Source: Linepithema humile | Lineage: Eukaryota; Arthropoda; Insecta; Hymenoptera; Formicidae | Direction: 5' to 3' | Assembly: GCF_040581485.1 (NCBI RefSeq) | Contig: NC_090128.1 | Location: 43,740,931 to 43,804,930, forward strand | DNA: 64,000 nt | In this document: positions 1 to 14,800 of the stretch, in pieces | Position numbering within the stretch: position 1 is the first letter of the stretch | How the letters are laid out: every line of letters begins with the position of its first letter | Notes under the pieces: model-generated | What the model was told of the DNA's origin: nothing | The model's database searches: none | Seen by the model: only the letters and a program-made list of their open reading frames with translations | Made by a program: the position numbers and the translations under genes

Positions 1-1191
1 CAATCGGCGTCTCTTTCTCCGCCGCCTATATGCCCATTCTTCGTCCCGCTCCGAAACGTTGGTTCTCTTCTTGTTCGTTTCTCTTTCATCTTTTGAGAAT
101 GCATTCTCGGGAAAACTTTACACGCTAACTTGGTGTACCCAGGATTATCAACTTTTACTGCATTTAATTCTATATATTTGTGTGTTAATCAATGGTATAA
201 ATTACATGAGAGTACGAGAATCTATTGCGTATTATTCAACAGACACTCTTAATCAGTAGAAATCATGAAAGCGAGGAAAGTTAATTCGAGTTTTGCGCGA
301 GATGATTTATCTAATTAGAAAAATTTGTGAAAGATGGTTAAACTTTATCAAATTTATTGATGGAAAGATATGTAGAAAGTATTATTATATGCTATTTGAT
401 CATTTGTTTGCGTATTATTTTAATGAAATAGAAATTATAGTAAAATAAGGACGAGTGCGCGCACTTTTAGTGCATTATATCTACTCGTTATGTTAGATTC
501 CATATTTAGAAAATAATTACTTACATTGCTGATCAGGCTATATATTATGTCCATATCTTTCATTTAGAATACTGTGGCAGCGAAAAAACTCAAATATTTT
601 AAATATCTATCATTTAATACATTCACAGTTCAAAGACCTCAGGTCGTGTAAAATTTCTCTATAATAACTAACGCGACATTAACCGATAGCGATTAGTGCG
701 ATGAACATGCTAAACGCAGTTATTTAATCCGATCCAATTTCTACCAAGGATTTCCATATCATTAGCAATATACACTACTATTATATTTCTTAATTTATTT
801 TATTTTTCTGTGGTCTCCAAACTAAAAATCTCTACACATTCTAAGAGGATTCAGTTTATTTTAAATCGTGTCACGATCGAGAAATTAGAAAAAATAATGT
901 TATAGTGTTTCATCAACTGCGCACAATCTCAAGAAGTCGACAGTGAAGAGCTGTTTATTGTGATAACATACTCTAAATTTTTCCTAGAATACATTCGCAG
1001 ATTTGACTCGTTACTTTGTGAAAGGAAATTGAGCTCTCCAGAAGGAAGCGCAGATAAGTCGCTACATACCGTCAATCGGTCTTCTCTATATTCAGGAAGA
1101 ATGTTTTATTTCGTATTTCGTTCTGAGAAAATCCTCTGATGAATACGAGCATTGAAGTGCGAAGAGACTTAACGAGGACGAGTCCGGCTAA
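1..1191. other. Intergenic DNA, no gene recognised
   Basis: AT-rich sequence with short open frames only. None has splice sites, codon pattern or family resemblance that would support a gene. Confidence 0.5.
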
Positions 1192-1605
1192 ACGAAACCA
1201 ATTAAACTGGAGATAGGCGAAACCTCGAAGGGCAACGGGGAAAGGATCGTTAGCGGCACCAAGATATTGTCTGCTAAAGTTGTCGACACGTTGCCGTCGT
1301 TCAAATCCTCGGAGTTAGTAATCGACGACTATGGAGAATTGGCGAACCCCGACAGGACCTCGAAATTGCGCGCCAAAAGGTCAGAATGGAACGCCGAACA
1401 GCAGCGGCGAATCGTTAGACAGAGACGCTTGACCAGGTCAATTCATGATATTCTTGGTGTTCCGACGAGTACGAAACCATCACAAATATACGTTACAAAG
1501 ATATTTGGTTTGTCAGTGACCGCAGGAATGTTGGTTCGACATTGGAGTGCTTTTGCGCGAATTATCAAACGAGTTTTACACCGAAGATCGTTAAATCCGT
1601 GATGA
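1192..1605 (+). CDS. Unrecognised coding-like open frame (no ATG at its start)
   Basis: An open frame of about 137 codons runs from just after a TAA at 1189-1191 to a TGA at 1603-1605. It is richer in G+C than its surroundings. The product would be basic and hydrophilic, with acidic patches near its middle and an Arg-rich stretch (QQRRIVRQRRLTR) that could be nuclear or nucleic-acid binding. It has no in-frame ATG near its 5' end, so it would have to be an internal or terminal exon, or a gene relic. No acceptor with a good pyrimidine tract was found. I do not recognise the family and cannot exclude a chance open frame. Confidence 0.22.
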
Positions 1606-4229
1606 TGGAAAATTAATTTATATTACACATTGCACGAAGTTCAAACAGTCGAATCGACAACCGGAAAGCATAAATCCGTAAGCTTCTGACAAGATTCTAC
1701 TTTTTAACAGAAAAGCCATTCATATCGCTAACCACAAGTTACTTCATTTAAAACTAATAAATCAATTGAATTAATCACGAATTATTTTCTATCAAATCGA
1801 CAGTAACCGTTCCAAATATCGAACAAGTGTAACATTCTGGAACAATTTAGAACAATTTGCGTTATTAATGCGTTTTATTAATCGATGCTAGAATGAAAGA
1901 GTTCTTTCACGCGCCTTTTATGGACTTTTTTTATAGACTTCTTGCTATCCAAGAAATTTAATCTGTTCGACAAACTTTTGATGAAATCAGATACTTACCG
2001 ATCTAAGAAGAAGAATTCGCACAGCCGAAAAGAAGACATCTGAAGCATCCAGTAAATTCAGAGGTGAAAAATATATGCAATCAAATAAACAAGTAGCATT
2101 ATATTGATATTATATGTGCTAAATAAAATTTTCCGGACCCGGAAATTTATGTATATTAAGAAAAGCTAAACTACTAATTTGATTTTTTTTAATTACTATC
2201 ATACAATTAAAAATAATTATTTTGGAAATAATTATTATATGATTGTAATTTCATTATTTTCATTATTCAAGAAGTTATGCGTTTCTATTACTTCGTGAAA
2301 ATAATTTTAGCTAAACAGACGATAATATGCATTAGATAGCGAAGGTCAAGTTCAATTTTAATTATAGCTTTTTTTATTATTTAAATCTATTTACATTAAA
2401 TACATATTTTCTTCAGATGAGAAGTTAGCTTGTATGAAAACGACGTAAAAACGATAATTATAGCTATAGCATATCCGCTCTTTAAAAAAATCATGTTATT
2501 CGATATCTCAATAGTATCGAAGTTCATTATTGCCGTTTTTCCGCAATGTCGATTGATTCTTTTATTGCGCTCGATTCGTATCGTGAGAAGGCTGTTATTG
2601 CAAAGTTTTTGACAGTTGTACATATTTTATATTTCTTTGTGATTAAAAAAATAAATGGCGCGCGTGTAGCGCGCGCTTGTATGTTTAGTAGAGAGAAAAT
2701 TTTATATCAAAAATTACTATGTACGGTAATAATTGCGGATCACGAAGGAATGATATAAATTTTTACTGTGTTTTTCACATGTGAAAATAGTACAAATTTT
2801 CAGTCTGCGACTACTGCCGTGCATAGTAATTTTTTATATATAAATTTATATATAAAATTTTCTCTGCGTAGCATTTTACATAACTGAAGTTGAGAAATTC
2901 AGAAAAATTTAATGATTCAACTAGTTATCAGCATATTCCTGATGACATGATATTTATTATCAATAAAAATATCTATCGTATCTATTTAGAGAAAATGCAT
3001 CTATTTCAGGAAATACGTATTTCCCGATATATTTTCTTAAATAAACACGGCAATAGAAAAATGAAAATAAAATATAAAATTGATTTCTTTTGGAGCTAAT
3101 TATAGAAGAAAGTATTTTTTAAATAAGAATTATGCACTCTTGTTTCGATCTTTTAGAAACCATCGAAAATTTTTACCACGATCGGTACTTTATGTAACAA
3201 CGGTTTTCTTAGCATGTGTGTCATTTATAATAGCGATGTCGATGCTCATAAAAATCGGTGGTGCGCTATAAGATATCTCACACGTTTCCTTTATTGCGTA
3301 TCGTTGGTCATTCTCGCCTTCATCGACTTGTGAACGTAAATGGCCTTATATATCTCAGAAGCATTCGATGTATGTCCTCTCCAAATCGTCGTGCTCGTGC
3401 GACATTCTCCACAAATCACCGCGAATTCTTTGATCGACCTTTTTTCCTCGACACTTTTTCTTATTAAATAGACAGTTGTTTCATTAGGTTCTAATATTGT
3501 TTTTAAATGTATTGCGTATTTATTGCTATATTACTATTATTTTTGGTAACATTTAATAAACAAGGAAAGAACATTACTGAGAACACAGCGATGGTTTTAC
3601 CATTCTGCAAGAAATTAAAGACGTACGTTTTCTGTAAAGTAAAGTTGTAATATATACAGGATCTTAGTATAAAATCCAAATTAATTATTAATGAAATGGA
3701 AAGCATTACTATGAATTTTATTATAATCACTCGATGAAAGTATGTTAAAAAAAAATAAAAAATTAGTTATCTATTGTATCATTGTTAGTTTTTGTGTTAC
3801 AAAAAAGAAAATGTTTTGTGATAATTATAAAAATTTTATTAATAACTATATATATTTACTTATATATATAGTTATAACTATATTTATATATAACGATATT
3901 TATTATTAATATTAAGGCTGTTTACATTGAACGATTGCACGCGCAATCATCAGCAATCACGTTATTGATATCATTTTTACGATTAACTCTTTGAGTGCTA
4001 TGTGGACACATATATGTGTTCAGCGAAGGTTATTGGCGTGGACTATATGGCACATATATGTGGTTAACACATTTTTCCGATTTATATTCTCAAATAAAAA
4101 TTATCGGTGTAAAAAAATTTAAAAAATATAATAAAGATTAATAAAAATGATCCGTTTCCAGCAATTAGCGCGGATTGCCTTGTCGTCCGCATCGAACGTT
4201 TAAAGCGCTCCGCACAGATTTCGCCCTTA
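1606..4229. other. Intergenic AT-rich DNA
   Basis: No gene recognised. It contains AT-rich simple sequence, for example alternating TA around 3845-3900, and two copies of the palindrome CACATATATGTG near 4008 and 4050. The short open frames look like chance. Confidence 0.5.
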
Positions 4230-5076
4230 TTACAAATTTCGGCGTTTAGAAAAATCGTGCTTCGGAAATTCGTGTGTTGCTTTTGAAAAACCTATCGCGA
4301 AAGGATAAAGCTTTCGGATCTCGCTCTTCTTATTTGAAAACTCTTCATCTGTACACCAAGGTAAATTAAATGGCAATCTGTAAAATAAACAGTTTAAAGT
4401 AATATTTATTTTTTAATTTTCTTCATTAATCTTGATTTATTATACTTGATTTATTAACACTATTTTTCACGTCATTATTACGAGATCATGCATGACACAT
4501 AATTATTTGCAAAGACTATCCTTACTTGCTAAACTCGGTTATTCTTACCTTGATGGCACGCATCTTTGTATTTCATATATTATTATGGACTTTTGCGTAC
4601 GAACTTTTTTCATTTCTGGAACGAACGTCGAATGTGATAAGTATTTTTTGTTACTCTTTAACAGCTTGCACTTTTTCTTTTCCGACAGTTTGTGTGTCAA
4701 GTTCCAAAGATTTTCACTAGATTTATGATGACTGAAATTAAATTTTCATGGATGAAAATGTTATTTATGAAAAAGTGAATTTTTAAGAAATTAATTGAAC
4801 CTTAAAAAAATCCTAGCTTCTCTAAATCATCTAAATCCTTCATTTTTCTGTTACTTACCCAACGAAGTCGCAGCGATCCAGATCAGACGGTATATAAACG
4901 CATATGTAAGGTGTAATTGATGAGGCTGTATTGTTTTTCGTAATGCTTAAGCTTTTCATTTCATTATTATCTTTTAAGAAATCTTCTTTGTACTCGGTGA
5001 GAGGGTGTGCGTTTCCTACGACGATGAATGTTTGTAACGTAAAAGAAAGCAAAAATAATTCCAAGAAAGTCTTCAT
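4230..5076 (-). CDS. Small secreted cysteine-containing protein, family not recognised (3 exons)
   Basis: Coding exons are 5076-4859, 4731-4549 and 4377-4230, each joined in phase 2, giving 182 residues. Exon 1 encodes a clear signal peptide: MKT, then a hydrophobic core (FLELFLLSFTLQTFIVV), with likely cleavage after VGNA near residue 23. Both donors are strong (GTAAGT, GTAAGA) and both acceptors end in TTTCAG or TTACAG. All three exons stay open in the joined frame and the last ends in TAA. The mature part has cysteines at 59, 69, 94, 130 and 142, an odd number, so at least one is unpaired or pairs between chains. It has glycosylation sequons at N48 and N83, several Lys-rich sites and a C-terminus ending KRRNL. 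It could be a hormone-like, venom or other secreted factor; no such function is shown. Exons 2 and 3 are too short to be noticed as open frames alone. Confidence 0.6.
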
Positions 5077-7360
5077 GGTTGTCAGAAATTATTAGCCACG
5101 CAGATACAATACTGAAAAATCGTAAAACTGTAAAATATTTTGCAGTGATTTATTACAAATGTTTTATGGAATTTCGAGATATAAATTGTATTGTAGCAAT
5201 TTACAATGTCAATGGATTAAATCCTATCATTTCACTTCAGCTGACCCTAATAAATAATCTGCAATGCACATATTTCCAATTAATGCGCAGTTGTTATTAT
5301 CTATATAATTTGTAATCCCTCTTCATTATAAAAGAGATGTTGAGAAGAGGAACGTAAAATCCATTTTGAATATTCGCAGAATTGTGTATCACGTAACTCA
5401 TCAGGTATAATAAATACCTACTGCATTGTAATGGATTATTAATTCCGGCAATTAAACCGCGCACGTCGACGCATCGCGTCTCGGTTAAATGGAAGCATGC
5501 TAGACGATGCGCGCTGGTTTGAATAATATAATAACGAAGCGCTAGAATAGAAATAGAACTGTTAACAATGATAAGCGCCTGTTATCATGTACAAAATAAT
5601 ACGATTATGGATACAAGAAAAGCAAAAATAAAGAACAAAATAGACAAATCCGTCATGTAACGAAAAAGAAAAATCAAGTTTGATAAAAGATATTTTGCAC
5701 TCTTTTTTTTATCTCGACTACTTTGTGACGCGCCTTCTTTTATCCTGTCGTTTTTCTCGCAATTCAAAATTATTATTGCAAACTGTACGTTAGAAAGATA
5801 ACGCCCTCGCGATGCTATTAAGTGAAGATCGCAATTATGCAGACCGGGAAATTACGAAGGAGTTCTTCAAGCGCATTAAAGGAATGTGCATTTGGATACC
5901 CTAGTTTCATAATAGCATTAAGTTTATCTTTAAGTGCAAGATGCAATTTGCTCGTAAATCATAATGCGAATTTAACGAAGAATTCTTATTTTATTAATTA
6001 TTGGTATTCTAGAAGATTAACCTATAATTAAATTTAGTAGTATGCATATAAAGTGCATATTATTAAAATGTGGCATTAAAAATATTAAAAACAATAATCG
6101 AATTTCTCAGTTTTTTTCATAAATGTTTAAATGTTTTTTTTACATAATACCGGTACCATATTTGTATTTGTAAAAATGTTTTTTACAAATATGGTACACG
6201 AAGAATCGTTTTACCCAATAAATCACTTTTTCGCATAACAAAAAATAATAATTATTTACAGTTATTAAAATTTATAAATCGCAATTATGAATTGTGGTTG
6301 AGCTATTTTATACTTTGCAAAAAGTTTTTAAATTTACTAATTGCCGAACATTCCTCGTAAACGCTAATATTGATAAATATAATGAATCATACCAAGAATT
6401 TCGAATAAGAATTTATAAAAACAAATCGTACATAGAGAGTGAAAAAGATGCCGTGTAATCATCGCGCAGTAAAATCAATAACGGTGTTGTTATCGCGTTA
6501 GACGGTTGCAGATGGCATAATCGTTTTATTTTGCTAACCGAGCCGGCGTAAATCTACGGTCCTTGCTTCCGTCTGTGGCCCGACTGTCGCGTCATGTTGC
6601 ACGCGCCGTCATCGCTAGTGGATCCTTTGACCGCGATAATCTCGTCGAAATTTTTCATTCGCGACCTATCTCGCGTCACTATTTGTTAATAATATTACGA
6701 TCACATCTCTCGCTAGTGTATGGCTGACTAAGAAGCGTTGAAAGTTTGGCGTTAAATGCGCATTTTTGCTCGATCGCTCTCGAATTGCAGAAAAAACATT
6801 TTTCAAAGGTGATCAGTGGGGGCGGCAGAGTCGGGGGCATCGTGACAATCGAAAAAGATGCAAAAATCAGCGATAATAATCGCTTCACACGAACAAGCGT
6901 CCCTGCAGCAATGTTTTCATTTCTATCTTACGATATTCTCCGGCAATATCCTTTGAACAACAACCGCGTATTTATTACTACGAATGTTTACTACGAATTA
7001 TTACTACGAATTATTACTACGAAGAACGAAGAAAGAAAACTTCATCGTTATGACTCACTAGCGTTAGAACGATAAAAGAATTACTGCGACACAACGGAAA
7101 TGCGCACGCAAAGCTAACATATTTGCCAAGTCAATTGCTAAGTAAACTACTCGATAAACTTAACCGAATAAATTACGTTTCGCATGGAGCGACGCGTTTC
7201 CCGAATGTCGTTCGGTGTCTTCCCGGCTCTTCCTTTAATTTGAGTAACGACCTCATCATCGCTGTGATGTAGTCGAAACGTGCTTCTATATACACCACGA
7301 GGAATTGTCAGCGTTTAATCGTACTAACATCTGACGGCAATTCGTCACTCCGCATTATAT

Positions 7361-7382
7361 ACACACACACACACACACACAC
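7361..7382. repeat. (AC)n microsatellite
   Basis: About eleven perfect AC units in intergenic DNA, directly visible. Confidence 0.9.
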
Positions 7383-8655
7383 AGGTATACGTCTAGCTAC
7401 GTACTTGTTTCGAGATTTCGTAATGGAATCGCGTGCCATATGGGGCTTTCGCACTTCTCTGACGGATCGCGCTACGTCGACTTATATACTTGTCACCGTG
7501 TCACATCAACAGTACCAGACATCGAAATACAAGTAATTGGCAATGTAATTGTGATCGAAGCGAGTGTCAAAAAATATCATAATATGACAGACATAATGAT
7601 ATGATATCTTTACGATATTACTTTAATTTTAATAAATTTAATATTTTTTTGTAGAAATTTTTTATCTGGTATTGATAACCTCTTTCGAAAGTTTCGTGTC
7701 ATATAAAATCTAAATTTATCAGAAGGACACGTGTAAAAAAATGCCTCAAAAGAAATTATCTTGAAATTTTGTTTGACACCTTTTTCTTCAAACTCGCTCT
7801 TTAATAAACTCGTGACTGCGAATGTTTTACTCTTTTTAATCGATTTCGTGCAATCTGCAAATCTGCAAAATCGTCCATATAAATGTTTCTCTAATAATGT
7901 GTATATACGTAACATCAAATAGATATATAAATAATTAACGTTTAAGAAGCTAGGAGAACTAACGACACAGCATAGATTACGGACTACAACAGGACTAGCG
8001 ATAACTGAATAACACCACTAGTCTTATAAAATAAGAGGAACAAGACGAGTTATCACTTGTGATATACTATATATAAGAGAAAGAGAGTATACGCCCATTA
8101 AAATATGCCCGTGTACATTGCTTTAAGATTTTTTGCTTTATCAATTAGTCATTGCGCCGAAAACTTATCACCGATTTTACCGATAAACGTTCGAGCACTA
8201 ATCAAAATAAGTCTAATTACTGTAACGTTTTCATAAGACTAACCTCGAGCTTTCTCTAGTCAAAGGATAGAAAAACTTTAGCCTCTTTTACGAGAACACT
8301 ACAATCTTTGTGCGAGCTTGAATGGCAAACTGATGCATTCGCCAGAATTCTGTCAGGGTCGCGCAACTTATTTATCTGCGTTATTAAAAATTTATCTGCG
8401 CGTTCTTAAAAAAGAGATGAAAACGTAGTAGATTGGAAATATCGTAAAAAATGATAACTTTTATACAGTATTTTGAGAAGCAATGACAAATGTGAACGTC
8501 GCAAGAACCAGTAAAACTTACCTTATGAATCTTCGAACTTCTCTTCGAGGAAGGGGCGCTTCTCATATATTCTTATAGTTGATTTCTCGCGTACAAAGCG
8601 CAAAGACTATTTCTTTCTGAACGGCGATTATCTTCTGCAAATTTTCGCAAAGCAA

Positions 8656-8925
8656 ATGGTGTTTTCGCGAGGCAATATAGCTAAATGTAGCTACTTCTCA
8701 GGCAGAATCAAGAGATTGAAATTTGACTATTGGCTCTCGCGTCTTCGATTAGTACGAGAAAAATTAATCTGGATTCCGAAGGAAGATCTTGACGATGTGA
8801 TTGATTTTACGGCGAAATACTGGAACAATGGAGAGTGTCGGTGCGGCGCGGCGAAATGTCTATGTGTCCAGGGAGAAACCAGGAGGATGTTCGACGGATG
8901 CTGGGATGCGGTGAGAAGTGTGTAA
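8656..8925 (+). CDS. Unrecognised open frame, possibly coding
   Basis: An 89-codon frame from ATG to TAA, richer in G+C than its flanks. The product has a basic start, a central acidic segment (KEDLDDVIDF) and a Cys cluster (CRCGAAKCLC). Two further overlapping frames (8835-9119 and 9067-9351) continue in the same direction, so the stretch could be a decayed gene with frameshifts or simply GC-richer DNA with few stops. There is no splice support and no family was recognised. Confidence 0.2.
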   Translation: MVFSRGNIAKCSYFSGRIKRLKFDYWLSRLRLVREKLIWIPKEDLDDVIDFTAKYWNNGECRCGAAKCLCVQGETRRMFDGCWDAVRSV

Positions 8926-11183
8926 TTCGGATGGACGAGCAGAAGAGCACGTTAAATGCATTCGTCCACGTTGACGTCGGCCGTGTAACTACGGCAGGAG
9001 AAGTCGCGATATGTCCGTCGAAAGAGATCAAAACAACTAGTTTCTGGTCCCACCACAAAGCTTCTCTTGCTACGTCACGGCTACGAGGTCTGGCATTGGG
9101 GAATCGATGTCGTTGTTGAGGGTGCTGCCAGGGCAAGAGGCACAGGGACTGTCGATTGGGTGGAGTTATTCCAAATGCTTCTGCACCGCTTATGTGCCAT
9201 TGTCAAGTATAATTGCGCGATTTTTGTGATATACAGACATAAGTCGCGAATGGGAGGAACGCAAACGAATTGTGATCGCTATATATTTCCGGACACTTTG
9301 CCGATTATGACGATAATATTTTCACGTTATCGTGAATCGAAAGAGGAATGAATAGTAAATACAATGGAATACACGGTAAACTTTCTCGCAGCGATACGTG
9401 TATGAAAAGTGAAGGAGGGATTTTAAAGTGAGTATTCCAGATACTAATCGACTTGAAAACAATTTTGAAAACATCACGCTGAAAGAGGAATTAAATGACC
9501 ATAATTAAAAGGATATATAATCAGCGGCGTAACATAATTGCACACATTTGTTTTTTATTTTATTTAATCAGATATAATTCAACTAAAATACGATACAACT
9601 ATCGCAGATGTGAATGTCATTTTTAGAACTTGATTAGGTCGAGAATTTCTTTTTATTTGGAAATAATAAGCGCAATTTAAACGCCACATGCATTTAAATA
9701 GCAAGGCTCGACATTACGCAAGATTTCTTATAAATTGATACTAAGATATTATTGCGTAAAATTTCTCTCTGATATTATATGTCAATCGCAATAAAACAAT
9801 ATATATAATAACATAAACATGAGTTATGTACACATGTTCTATCACGGCATTAACTCAAAAACCGATTACTGTTGATTTAATCTAGAGGTCAGACAGTGTC
9901 TTTATCTTACTTTAATGATTTATGCAAAGCTTGACCTTTGATTAATTCAAATTTAGCTATAATCTCTAGGCTAAAATTAAAAAATTATATACATAATATA
10001 GGTTACAAATAGATTCAATTAAATTTACCGTGATGAGTCAAGAGGTATCGATATAATAATAAATAATTGAAGGAACTAAATGGTCACAGCACACATTTCT
10101 TACATTATATTTTAAATTTTTAAAAATTTACACATTTAGATTAAAATAAATATAAATTAAAGCGGAGCACGTGCACATGCAATTCACATGAGAAATTGAT
10201 ATAGCATCGATATCAAGTCAGTTTTCGCGAGATGCTAGTCACGCGCACCGGCAATCAATTATATGTCGTAATTATCGTTTGCCTGGAGTGTAATAACTGA
10301 TTAGATGCAGAGCTTCGGTGTTACGCGTGCGAATCTCGAGGATGCCACTGAAGATAGTACGGGCACCGGGCACAATCCGCTTGATCGCATCGGTAGTTTA
10401 ACAGGGTAAGTAACGAATAATTGAGCCCGCTTTTACTTTGCACGTGATCGCGCGCCGGTGCACGTGCATTCCGCACGTGGACACAGAAGGGCCAGTGCAC
10501 GTGCACTGACTGATACACACACCACAATCCTAGATAGTACGACTTATCTCGATAATGGAAAATTAGCTGCCGCACGACACGCATAATTCTAACTAATCTT
10601 CATCACTATCGTTGCACAACACGCTATCGACATCATAAGTTGACAGGGTGACATAAGAATTATCAAATTATACTGGCTGTAATAATGCAAATTTAATTAA
10701 ATATTTTTCTTGACTGATGTTTTAGGGGAAAAAACTCGGATTGAGCTTAATATAACAGAATTCTAATAAATTTTTTAAGTACTTACAAAAACGCTTTTAA
10801 GACAAGTAATTTTAAAACTGAGCATGGTATATTTTACGCGTAATTTTATTAATTTATCTTACTTTATTTTTATTTTAATGATTTAGTTATAGTTTTCTCA
10901 TGAATTTGATTGCTTATAATCTCCAAAAAAATCCCATTGATTTTATTTAGCATCTTTATTAAAGAATAATTATAACACTTTAATTTTGAACAAAGAAGAA
11001 TCTGCTGTTTCTCGAGTATACCTCTTATCAAATATAAACTAATCTAATCTACAAAAAATTATTTAGAATAATATCGTTGTTACATCACTCGTGTGATTAA
11101 AGAGCGTCTCGAGATAACACCGAAACAAATTGTTTTAAATAACAAATAAGATAAAAAAAAGCAAGCCAAGCGCTTTCTCTCAC

Positions 11184-11761
<578 letters not shown>

Positions 11762-14700
11762 GTCTATTAAGCTGTGAGATAAGACTATCTCTTAAGGCGA
11801 ACTATGATATGAGAGGAAAATAGTGTCTTAGATTTGGGTAGTTTTCCACCAAAAGACACAAGCGACACAAAAATATTATTCTCTCTGTTGCTTATTGAAT
11901 ATCGAACAAAAACAGAGTGATACTTGTGTCGATTTGTGTCAATTTGTGTCCTTTGCTGGAAAGCAACCTTGATTGATATACTTAACTCTACAGTTTGCTT
12001 TTATCTTACGCTTTTATTCGGTTATATTATTTTTTATATGTAAGAGATCTTTTACTTGCTCAAATCATCATGTAAAATATTATGAATTGTAAATTTCGAC
12101 TTATTAAATTTCTCAGTCAGCATTTGCACAATTATATTCGAATCGACTGTTAATGTTTGACAGTTTCTTTTCACGTCATCTTCCGTCAGAATCATTTTCG
12201 CACGCCCCAACCGTTTATCATTTTCCCTGCCGTCTTTAAATTTTGTACATCACTTAAAAACTTATGTACAAGTTAGATAATTGTCTTTATAAACTTGTTT
12301 TAACATTTTATAGATTTACATTGCGGGTTTATTGTACTTAAAGCAAAACTTAATATTGTTCGTTACTTTATTGTATTTTCGTGACAAAGTGCGCTATAAT
12401 ATTGTTACTTTAATCGTTATATTTCATATGGCATATGTTTGATGTTCACAAAATACCAATACTTATTAAAATGTTTACACGAAGCTTTAACATACCATTA
12501 ATTGCACTACAAATTCTAAAAAGTTAATCTCGTTATTTCAGACATATTGCATAGTTGCGCCTGTAGCTATCATATAGTTTACTACATAAACGTATATATG
12601 GTGACTATCCTGTAGGGGCATACAAAAGAGCAAAAGTATATATTATCACAGCTTGAATATTGTCAGTCATTGAATGTTTAAAATAAATTTAATCAAAATT
12701 TGATATCGCATGATCGCAACATCAGTTTTGATCAGTACGGTGCATTCTACGATAAACACAGCTGTACGTTTAAAAATGAATGCGTATGTCTTTTACCTTT
12801 GCGACTGATGAATTCGTGCGTATCAGAATTGCATTACGAATAATTAAAATGTGCAAAGATGCAAGTAATTAATACCGCACTCTGCGGCAAATGTATGCGA
12901 CGGTAGGCCATTCAGGGGCCACGATTAATTCGAGTCGAGTTAAGGTACAAAAACTACATACTTGGCAGCGGACCAAGATGTTATACTCTGCAAACGCGTG
13001 CACACAAAGTTATCCGGATTTTCATCCGACGAATGAACGAAGTTACCGTACGGCGGACCGGTGGACAACGGCCTCATTTGCTCAGACTTACCTTTCCTCT
13101 CTAAACTGCTCCAACAATGCCCAACACCCGGCAGTAATAGCGCAATAATGCCGTGGCTAAACCGTACGGTATAAAAAGAAACTAAGTCAACAGCTGGCTT
13201 GGCTTACAATCAAATGGCACCCGCGCTGTATTCCTGAATATACACCGAGCTTTATTCCCGCCGACGGCATTTTTTTAATTTCACATGATATTGATTTACG
13301 TATAAAGGCGGGATACTAAATGAATTAATTTTCGCGCATTATTATCGACGATATTGATGTTATAACTGCTAAAAAATTTGAAAACAACTGTCATATATAT
13401 ATTAAATGCATCTGTATTTTTTATTCAAAGTTATTTACATTAATTATTATGTTATCTTTAACTAAGGAAAATCTAAATTAGAAATCTTAATTAGAAATTA
13501 GATACATATACTATTTGTTATACTTGAATTTTCTAGCTTTAGAAAGTTTCAGAACAAATTTTCTTTGCATTTTAAATAATGAGTTTTGCCATTAGCGGAT
13601 AAAAAAATATTAATGATTTTAATAATTATTAATAATATTTAATAATAATAAATAATTTTTTTGTGTTAAATGGATTTTTTTTAATTAAAAATTAGGTAGA
13701 ACGAATAAAAACCAGATCTTTAGATAAACCAGAAGAACAAAAGGTTAATAGATATACCTAGACCTTATTATTTATTAAGACTAGACACGCGCAAGAATAA
13801 AAACGTAAAAATTAAGAGTGCTTTCTACTGCAAAGAAAATTTTCTTTAAAATTTAGAGAAATTCGACTTTAATAAATTCGCGTCGTCTGCTCGCGTAAAT
13901 TACAAGCCCACGCAAGCGAAGCGCGCGAAATTATTTGCCGTTAATTCGATGCGGGCTTCTACAGGATTACCCAAACGAAGGTGTGCATTACACGTAAGTT
14001 ATCACAGCAGTGAATTTTCCAACGGTTTAAAATCTAATGGTAAACCTAAAAAAAAAATGTAGTAAATGAAAATATACTGTAAACACCACTTAATATATAT
14101 GTATGTATAAATAAATGAAATAATTAAAGTAAATAATATTAAATTAAGTAAACTTTAATATTGGAGATAGAAAGGAATTAGAAAAAAGGTAAAATAAGAA
14201 GATTAAAAATACGTTTATTATAAAATATAAATTTATTTTGTTCTTTTGAAACGGTATATATTTTTTCACGCTAGTTTTGAAATAGCTTGTAAAAATTTAA
14301 TCTTAAAACTTTACTTCCTGAATGTTCGTTACGAATGGCAGAGTAGCTGACTAACCGTGAGTATCGAATGAGGAGGACATCATGCTGAAACAGCTAAGCA
14401 GAAGCTTATGAAATAAGCAAAGCACTATAATGAACATTACATTTATTATTTAAGTTATTATACTGTAGAAATCTGCTAACATCTGTTGGATTTGTAAATA
14501 TGTTTGAGGATATTCATGTTGTAGATAACGATCTTATTTTAATGTTTTATTGTTCCATGTTAATCATTGTTTCGCTGTAGCAAGCACTACAATTTCATAA
14601 TTAAAAGAACTTCCATAATTTGCATAAAAATTACTGTCAACCGAAGTGATGCGTGTTAAATAATGAATTTTATTTCTTAAAATTAGGACAAATTAGCATT

Positions 14701-14800
14701 TCTTGCAGAAATACTTTTGTAAAAAAGATATCAATTTTGAATGCGTCAGATGAACGTGTACATACGCGAAATAAATATATAACGCTGCCTCATCGCATTG
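11762..14800. other. Intergenic DNA, no gene recognised
   Basis: AT-rich, with a CpG-richer patch at about 12880-13270 that holds an 85-codon open frame (12891-13148) without family resemblance. Nothing else is supported. Confidence 0.45.

Larger units (their letters stand above)
5077..11182. other. Long intergenic region, no gene recognised
   Basis: Mostly AT-rich with local CpG-richer patches (about 6530-6720). Minor features are a hairpin at about 6152-6195 built on ACCATATTTGTA, a short 14-bp direct repeat (attattactacgaa) at about 6995-7024, and the AC microsatellite at 7361-7382. Several open frames of 60-109 codons (7610-7918 on the minus strand; 8656-9351 on the plus strand) are noted separately and have no recognised family. 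Confidence 0.45.

Noticed and set aside
7610..7918. 102-codon open frame on the minus strand
   Set aside because: AT-rich Lys/Phe/Ile-heavy product with no splice sites, signal peptide or family resemblance.
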